From: Eriocheir sinensis
Taxonomy: Eukaryota > Arthropoda > Malacostraca > Decapoda > Varunidae
Assembly (NCBI RefSeq): GCF_024679095.1
Contig: NW_026111610.1
Span: 720,550-784,549 of the forward strand
Reading direction: 5' to 3'
DNA: 64,000 bases
Every line of letters begins with the position of its first letter. Within the stretch, counting starts at the first letter, position 1. The notes beneath the pieces were generated by a model. The model made no database searches. It was given only the letters and a program-made list of their open reading frames with translations, and was not told the DNA's origin. The position numbers and the translations under genes are program-made. Of this stretch, positions 61,030 through 64,000 are shown piece by piece.

Positions 61030-63710
61030 AAGGTAAATTTGTATTGAAAGAGATATTCAAAAATACATATAAAATAATGTACATTTGTTTCAAAATATAT
61101 ATACGAATACACATAAAATAACGTAGATTTCTATAAAAATATATACAAAATACACATAAAATGAAGTAAATACGTATAAAAAAATGAAAACAAAATACAC
61201 ATAAAAATCGTATCAAAATAAATAAACAAAATACCAGTAAAAGAATGTGTATTTGTATAAATATAAATATACAAAATACACAAAAAATATCGTAAATTTG
61301 TTAAAAACTATATACAAAAATACACAGAAGTAATTAAATTTGTATGAAAATATATATACAAAATACAGCTAAAATAAGCTAAATTTGAATTAAAATGTAC
61401 ATACAAAATACATAAAATAATTTAAATCTTTATCAAAATATTTATACAAATACATATAATAACGTAGATTTGTTTAAAAATATATAAACAAAATACACAT
61501 TAAGTAATGTAAATACGTATACAAAATATGTACAAAATACACATATAATTATATAATTCCTATCAAAATAAATAAACAAAATACCAATAAAATAATGTAA
61601 ATTTGTATGAGAAAACATTTACAAATAACGCAAATTTCTATAAAAATATATGTACAAAAATGCACATAAAATAAAGTAAATTTGCATAAAAATATATATA
61701 CAAAACACACACTAAATAATGTAAATGCGTACATAAAATAACCTAAATTTGTATAAAACTATATACAAAAATACACAACAATAATTTAAATTTGTTTGAA
61801 AAGAAATATACAAAATACACATAAAATTAGGTAAATTTGTATTGAAATACATATACAAAATACACATCAAATAATGTAAATTTGAATGAAAATATATAAA
61901 CAAATACACTTAAAATAACGTAAATGTGTATAAAATATATATGCAAGATACACATTAAATAATGTAAATGTGTATAAAAAAATATATACAAAAAACAAAT
62001 AGAATAATGTAAAATCGTATCAAAATAAATACACAGAATATCAATAAAATAATGTAAATTTGTATGAAAATAGAGATGCAAAAGTCCCAAAAATTATCAC
62101 ATTTTTTATATAAATATATTTACCAAAATACACATAAAATATTTCAATTTGTATTGCAATAAAAATACAAAATGCATACTCAGTAAGGTAAATTTGTATT
62201 GAAAGAGATATTCAAAAATACATATAAAACAATGTAAATTTGTTTCAAAATATATATACGAATACACATAAAATAAAGTAGATTTCTATAGAAATATATA
62301 TACAAAATACATATGAAATTATGTAAATACGTATAAAAATATATATACAAAATACATATCAAATAATGTAAATTCGTGTCAAAATAAATAAACAAAATAT
62401 CATGAAAAGAATGTGTATTTGTATGAAAATAGATAATAGATAATAAATTTGTATAAAATATATAAGCAAGATACACATTAAATAATGTAAATATGTATAA
62501 AAAAGTATATACAAAAAACAAATAGAATAATGTAACATCGTATCAATATAAATACACCGAATATTAATAGAATAATGTAAATTTGTATGAAAATCAAGAT
62601 GGAAAATTCCCATAAAATAGCGCATTTCTTATAAAAATATATATACCAAAATACAGATAAAATATTTAAATTTGTATTGAAATAAATATACAAAATGCAC
62701 ATACAATAAGGTAAATTTGTATTGAAAGAGATATGCAAAAATAAATCCAAAACAATGTAAACTTGTTTCAAAATATATATACGAATATAAATAAAAAAAC
62801 GTAGATTTCTATAAAAATATATATAAAAAATACACATAAAATTAAGTAAATACGTATAAAATTTTTTATACAAAATACATATAAAATAATGTAAATTCGA
62901 ATTAAAATAATTAAACAAAATACAAATAAAAGAAAGTGTATTTGGATAAATATAAATATACAAAATACACATACAAAATAATCATAAAATAAGGTAGATT
63001 TGTAATAAAATACATGTACAAAATACACATAAAATAATGCAAATTTATATGAAAATATATATACAAATACACATAAAATAATAAAATAATAAAATAAAAA
63101 TTTGTATAAAAATATATATTCAAAATAAATATTAAATAATATAAAAGCGTATAAAAATATGTATACAAAGTACATAAAAAATAATGTAAATTCGTATCAA
63201 TATAAATCAACAAAACAGCAATAAAATAATATATATTTGAATGAAAATAAATTTACAAAATACACATAACATAACTAAAATTTGTATTAAAATATATACA
63301 AAAATACATACAAATAATTTGAGTTTGTATGAAAATAGATATACAAAATACACATAAAATTAGGTAAATTTCTTTTGAAATGTATATACAAAATACCCAT
63401 AAAATATTGTAAATTTGTGTCAAAATATATAAACAAATACACATAAGATAACGTAAATTTGTATGAAAAATATATACAAAATACACATAGAATAATGTCA
63501 ATTCGTATAAAAATGAATGAGCAGAATATCAATAAAATAAGGTAAATTTGTATGAAAATAAAGATGCAAAATACCCAAAAAATAAAGCATATGTTTATAA
63601 AAATACAGATACAAAAATACACATCGAATAATTATATTTGTATTAAAATTAATATACAAAATGCGTATATAATAACGTAAATTTGTATTGAAAAAATATG
63701 CAACATACAC
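61030..63710 (-). repeat. 45-bp repeat array, block 32 (minus), right arm of the large inverted repeat
   Basis: Reverse complement of 32,398-35,079 with full-length homopolymers. Ends at AACATACACGTTTAC (63,702-63,716), the inverted form of the recurrent breakpoint. Confidence 0.92.
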
Positions 63711-64000
63711 GTTTACTCATACAAATTTATATTATTTTATTGGTATTTTGTATATTTATTTTGATACGAATTACATGATTATATGTGTATTTTGTACATA
63801 TTTTTTTATACGTATTTACATTATTTAATAAGTATTTTGTTTATATATTTTCATACAAATTTACGTTATTATATGTGTATTTGTATAAATATTTTGATAC
63901 AAATTTACTTCATTTCATGTATTTTGTATATATATTTCAATTCAAATTTAGCTTATTTTGTGTGTATTTTTTATATATTTTCATACAAATTTAACTACTT
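63711..64000 (+). repeat. 45-bp repeat array, block 33 (plus), to the window end
   Basis: Reverse complement of about 32,128-32,397. The inverted repeat therefore continues past the right edge of the window. Confidence 0.9.

Overview
This is eukaryotic, non-coding, extremely AT-rich DNA. About 57 kb of the 64 kb is one family of roughly 45-bp tandem repeats, on the order of 1,250 monomers by length. A monomer reads TTATGTGTATTTTGTATA, then a short A/T core, then TATACAAATTTACATTA. Distinct monomer types recur in a fixed order, giving a higher-order repeat of 16 monomers (about 715 bp). Because 45 is divisible by 3, the array reads as long open frames of a 15-residue Tyr/Phe/Ile-rich repeat; I treat these as a by-product of the period, not as genes. 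No host protein-coding gene, rRNA or functional tRNA gene is supported anywhere.

Organism: the two tRNA-derived SINE copies (about 48.64-49.00 kb on the plus strand, 54.06-54.43 kb on the minus strand) look, from memory, like a SINE common in brachyuran crab genomes. The Gag-like N-terminus in the LTR element also looks arthropod. A decapod crustacean, probably a crab, is the best guess (moderate confidence).

Layout. 1-2490 is array. 2491-7225 is a young, complete-ended but non-autonomous LTR retrotransposon with 5-bp target duplications (GTATA), a Lys-type primer-binding site, one 406-codon Gag-like ORF and no pol. 7226-22765 is array that changes strand eight times and holds long (TA)n tracts at 12.4, 17.4 and 19.5 kb. 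22766-23782 is a piggyBac-like MITE between TTAA duplications. 23783-48638 is array with twelve more strand switches. The first SINE sits inside a (TA)n tract. 49.1-54.05 kb is array, followed by the second SINE in the opposite orientation, then array to the window end with a (TA)n tract at 56.55-56.70 kb.

How it was built: the array is a mosaic of direct and inverted segmental copies. The clearest are a direct duplication (1-12.3 kb without the LTR element, against 25.5-33.6 kb) and an inverted repeat (about 32.1-36.9 kb against 59.2-64.0 kb, running to the window edge). The same inversion breakpoints recur at up to five places, so inverted junctions were amplified together with the repeats. 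Paralogous empty sites order the events: the LTR element and the first SINE each entered after the duplication that made their empty copy. Two zones (about 31.06-32.83 and 56.70-60.62 kb) carry many shortened homopolymers and dinucleotide runs and may be poor consensus rather than biology. All comparisons were made by eye.
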